From: Xanthomonas fragariae
GTDB lineage: Bacteria > Pseudomonadota > Gammaproteobacteria > Xanthomonadales > Xanthomonadaceae
Length of the DNA: 64,000 nucleotides
Reading direction: 5' to 3'
Assembly: GCF_017603965.1 (NCBI RefSeq)
Contig: NZ_CP071955.1
Coordinates: forward strand, 1,736,001-1,800,000
Of the stretch, positions 61,778 through 64,000 are shown one piece after another. Made by a program: the position numbers and the translations under genes. How positions within the stretch are numbered: position 1 is the first letter of the stretch; each line of letters starts with the position of its first letter. The notes under the pieces were generated by a model, which worked only from the letters and a program-made list of their open reading frames with translations, made no database searches and was not told the DNA's origin.

Positions 61778-63407
61778 GTTGGTGCTCCGGAGTACAGGGC
61801 TTATCGGCAGCGCGCCGTAAATCTTCAAGGCGAAGAACGAGACTGGCGGCATTGGCGCGGTGCAGGTCGTCAGGGACCCGCTGTCCGTCAGTCACCCAGG
61901 TGATGGGCATTTGGTGGTCGACCACCACCGACAAGGCACTGCCGAAGCGGCCGGTCTCGTCGAGTTTGGTCAGCACCACACCTTGGGGTTTGGCATGGGC
62001 GAAGCGGCGCACGACCTCGTCGAGGTCGGAAAAATGGGCGTTGGCGGGCAGCACCAGCAGCGAGGTGACCTGGTGCGCGGCGCGCAGCCAGTTCAACTGC
62101 GCGGCCAGGGCGCGGTCGCGCTGGCCCATGCCGGCGGTGTCGATCAACACCAGCTTGTAGTCGCGCAGGCGCTCGAGCAGTTCCAGCAGGCTCTCGGCGC
62201 TGTCGGCCTCGTGCACCGCGATGCCAAGCTGACGGCCGTAACTGTGCAGCTGCTCGCGGCCGCCGACACGCTGGGTGTCGGTGGTAACAAGGGCCACGTC
62301 GCGCGGGGCGTGCTGGGCGGCGAAGCGTTGCGCAAGCTTGGCGATGGTGGTGGTCTTGCCGGCGCCGGTTGGGCCGACCAGAGCGATCACGCCGCCGCGT
62401 TCCAGCGGGTCGATCGGGGCAACCGGCAGGCGCTTGGAAAGCAGACCCAGCATCAGCCCGCGGCCACGGTGTAATTCGGTATCGGCCGGAATCTGCTGGA
62501 CCACGTCACGGATCAGACCGGCATCGAAGCCGTAGTCGTCCATCAGCTCCAGAGCCTGCGCACGCACCGGTGAGCCACGCAGGCGCTCGTCGGTGAGGCG
62601 GTTCATTTCGCGCTCGATCATCTGACGCATCAGCGACAGCTCACCGCGCAACTGCTTGAGTTCTTCATCGTTCTGCGGCGTTGGGGCGGCGGCGACCAGC
62701 GCAACCGGAGCCACCACCAGCTGCGGCAACGCGGCCGGCGGCAGGATCTGCGGCAGGGCGTCATCCATGTCGAAGTCGGCCTCGTCGTCGCGGTCGTCCT
62801 CGTCTTGGCCGTAGCCGGCGTGGGCGGCGACCGCAAGGGCGGCAGCCATGACCGGCGTCGGTGCGGTGACAGCCTGCACGGCTGCGCGCTGCACCGGGGC
62901 GGTGGTCAGAAAGTCGGCGAACAGTTGTTCCGGCATTGCCGACAGCGCGTGTTCCCGGCACGGCGCGGCCGCCACTGCAACCGCATGGGCTAGTGCCTGG
63001 GCGGTGGACGACGGGGCGTCGCTATGTAGCGATGCGGCGACCGGCTTCTGGCGCAGCAGGTTGATCGGCTGGCGCAGCGCCATGGCGGCGATCATGTCGT
63101 TGGCGGCGCTGGCAACGCGTTGGCGCATGCCGGTCTCGGCCGTCGGCTTGAGCGGTGCATGAACTAGGGCGGGAGCTTGTTGCACAGGCGCCTGCTGGAT
63201 CTGGGCCGACTCAGCGGTCGGCGGCTCGGAGCGCGCCGTTTCCAGGGCGCGCTGCACGAGTTCTTCGTCGTAATTGCTGGCCGCGACGATCTCGATGCCT
63301 TCGGCTGTACGACGGTTGGACAGGATCACTGCATCCGGGCCATGTTCTTCACGCACCATGCGGAATGCGGTGCGCATGTCCGGGGCAACGAAGCGTTTGA
63401 TTTTCAT
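61764..63407 (-). CDS. flhF: FlhF, SRP-type GTPase setting the flagellar pole
   Basis: The 547-residue protein begins MKIKRFVAPDMRTAFRMV, the typical FlhF start. A long variable basic and Ala-rich B domain (about 60-270) precedes the NG GTPase with ALVGPTGAGKTTTIAKLA, TTDTQRVGGREQL, DTAGMGQRD and TKLDETGRFG. It marks the cell pole for flagellar assembly. I chose ATG 63407; the longer open frame upstream lacks conservation. A sigma-54-type promoter lies upstream. Confidence 0.95.
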   Translation of the reverse strand: MKIKRFVAPDMRTAFRMVREEHGPDAVILSNRRTAEGIEIVAASNYDEELVQRALETARSEPPTAESAQIQQAPVQQAPALVHAPLKPTAETGMRQRVASAANDMIAAMALRQPINLLRQKPVAASLHSDAPSSTAQALAHAVAVAAAPCREHALSAMPEQLFADFLTTAPVQRAAVQAVTAPTPVMAAALAVAAHAGYGQDEDDRDDEADFDMDDALPQILPPAALPQLVVAPVALVAAAPTPQNDEELKQLRGELSLMRQMIEREMNRLTDERLRGSPVRAQALELMDDYGFDAGLIRDVVQQIPADTELHRGRGLMLGLLSKRLPVAPIDPLERGGVIALVGPTGAGKTTTIAKLAQRFAAQHAPRDVALVTTDTQRVGGREQLHSYGRQLGIAVHEADSAESLLELLERLRDYKLVLIDTAGMGQRDRALAAQLNWLRAAHQVTSLLVLPANAHFSDLDEVVRRFAHAKPQGVVLTKLDETGRFGSALSVVVDHQMPITWVTDGQRVPDDLHRANAASLVLRLEDLRRAADKPCTPEHQHAVA

Positions 63408-63917
63408 GCGAAGTGCCTCAAGGAACGGGACCCGCCGGACGCCGGACGGGTGCGCGATGAATGTGGGTGTGTTGCCAGCGTCATGAGTTGCCTGTCCCGT
63501 TCGTTTGTTCCAATTTCTGCTCTCGCCCCGCAGCGGTGATGCTGTCTGCGGTCCCGCTAGAGCCAATGCACGCGACGTGCCAAAAACGCGGTGCTGGGTT
63601 TTTGACGGGCAGAACGGGGGTTTACGCGCTCCCGTTTGCTGGGTATGCGGGTCGCTGGGTCGAGTTGCGCCAATTTTCTGTCGCGTGCTAACCAACCACC
63701 CGCACGCGCTGAGCAGTTGTGCTGTCTTTAGGGCCGGCGACGGTAACGGGTGTGGGGTAGGCGGGGGATTGGAAGATCCCCGATGGCCATCGGTCCTGGT
63801 TGCGCTGCGCGCCAGAAGACATCCCTGATCGACCTCGGGGGAGAGGTGGTTGAGGCTTCGCAGGTCAACGCAGCTTGGAAGACCTGTGCGAGTTGGGAGG
63901 GCTACTGCCGGCCACTT
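63408..63917. other. Leader and intergenic region upstream of flhF
   Basis: This 510-base stretch holds the sigma-54 promoter at 63567-63582 and a leader of about 150 bases. I see no other gene; flhA, which often precedes flhF, must lie beyond the window or elsewhere. Confidence 0.6.
63567..63582 (-). promoter_or_regulatory. Sigma-54 (-24/-12) promoter upstream of flhF
   Basis: Read on the minus strand: TGGCACGTCGCGTGCA. The GG and GC doublets are ten bases apart, as sigma-54 requires, and the first seven bases match TGGCACG fully. It probably drives flhF-flhG-fliA-cheY-cheZ-cheA under the FleQ activator. Confidence 0.8.
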
Positions 63918-64000
63918 TAAGAGCGGCCAACAAAACGACTGCGCCGCCGCCAGGCGGGCGCGGCCGGTGCTCGGAATCGGCATATACCACGCGTACCGCA
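63918..64000. mobile_element. Palindromic MITE-like element, copy 7 (cut by window end)
   Basis: The left flank is TAA (63918-63920), followed by GAGCGGCCAACAAAACG and the family inner sequence to the window's last base. The right half is outside the window. Confidence 0.8.

Overview
The window is chromosomal DNA of a Xanthomonas species. The main evidence is a complete rpf (regulation of pathogenicity factors) cluster in its usual setting: rpfE-recJ-prfB-lysS-rpfG-rpfH-rpfC, with rpfF and rpfB on the opposite strand and an acnA/rpfA-type aconitase beyond them. It is followed by a polar-flagellum chemotaxis locus. Coding sequence is GC-rich. The species or pathovar cannot be fixed from the sequence alone.

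Layout. (1) 1-7.9 kb: housekeeping genes: the 3' part of carB, greA, rpfE, recJ, prfB (with its programmed +1 frameshift) and lysS. (2) 8-14.8 kb: DSF quorum sensing: RpfG (REC + HD-GYP), RpfH (membrane protein resembling the RpfC input domain), RpfC (hybrid sensor kinase), RpfF (DSF synthase) and RpfB (fatty acyl-CoA ligase). (3) 15.4-21.7 kb: two aconitases, acnA and acnB, flanking a VapBC-type toxin-antitoxin pair. (4) 21.8-30 kb: an alpha/beta hydrolase, then on the minus strand a PAS-GAF-GGDEF-EAL protein, cheB, cheD, cheR, cheW and a YcgR-like PilZ protein. (5) 30.3-45.4 kb: five chemoreceptor genes in tandem, two decayed receptor fragments, a small outer-membrane-type protein and a small helical secreted protein. 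(6) 45.6-47 kb: a broken gene and a membrane protein. (7) 47.3-53.8 kb: a second cheA, a cheY, a STAS-domain gene, a ParP-like CheW-domain protein with an 81-bp tandem repeat, a ParA/ParC-type ATPase, motD and motC. (8) 53.9-57.3 kb, opposite strand: a putative type IV secretion antibacterial effector with a nuclease-like domain and an XVIPCD secretion signal, now in different frames, preceded by a candidate immunity gene and a partial copy of that gene. (9) 57.4-63.4 kb: cheA, cheZ, cheY, fliA, flhG and flhF, with a -24/-12 (sigma-54) promoter match upstream of flhF.

Two signals run across the window. First, a 141-142 bp palindromic element (MITE-like) occurs nine times in various states of decay. 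Several copies are flanked by TTA/TAA, and four sit exactly on the TAA stop codon of a gene. Second, nearly every chemotaxis or receptor transcription unit is preceded by a sequence matching the FliA (sigma-28) promoter, eleven in all, with the -10 in two versions: GCCGATAN and GCCGTTAN.

Together the locus links quorum sensing (DSF perceived by RpfC/RpfG, which degrades c-di-GMP), c-di-GMP-responsive motility control (YcgR, EAL protein), flagellar gene control (sigma-54 to FlhF/FlhG/FliA, then sigma-28 to chemotaxis genes) and polar placement of the chemosensory array (ParA/ParC and ParP). A bacterial-competition cassette is inserted between cheA and motC.
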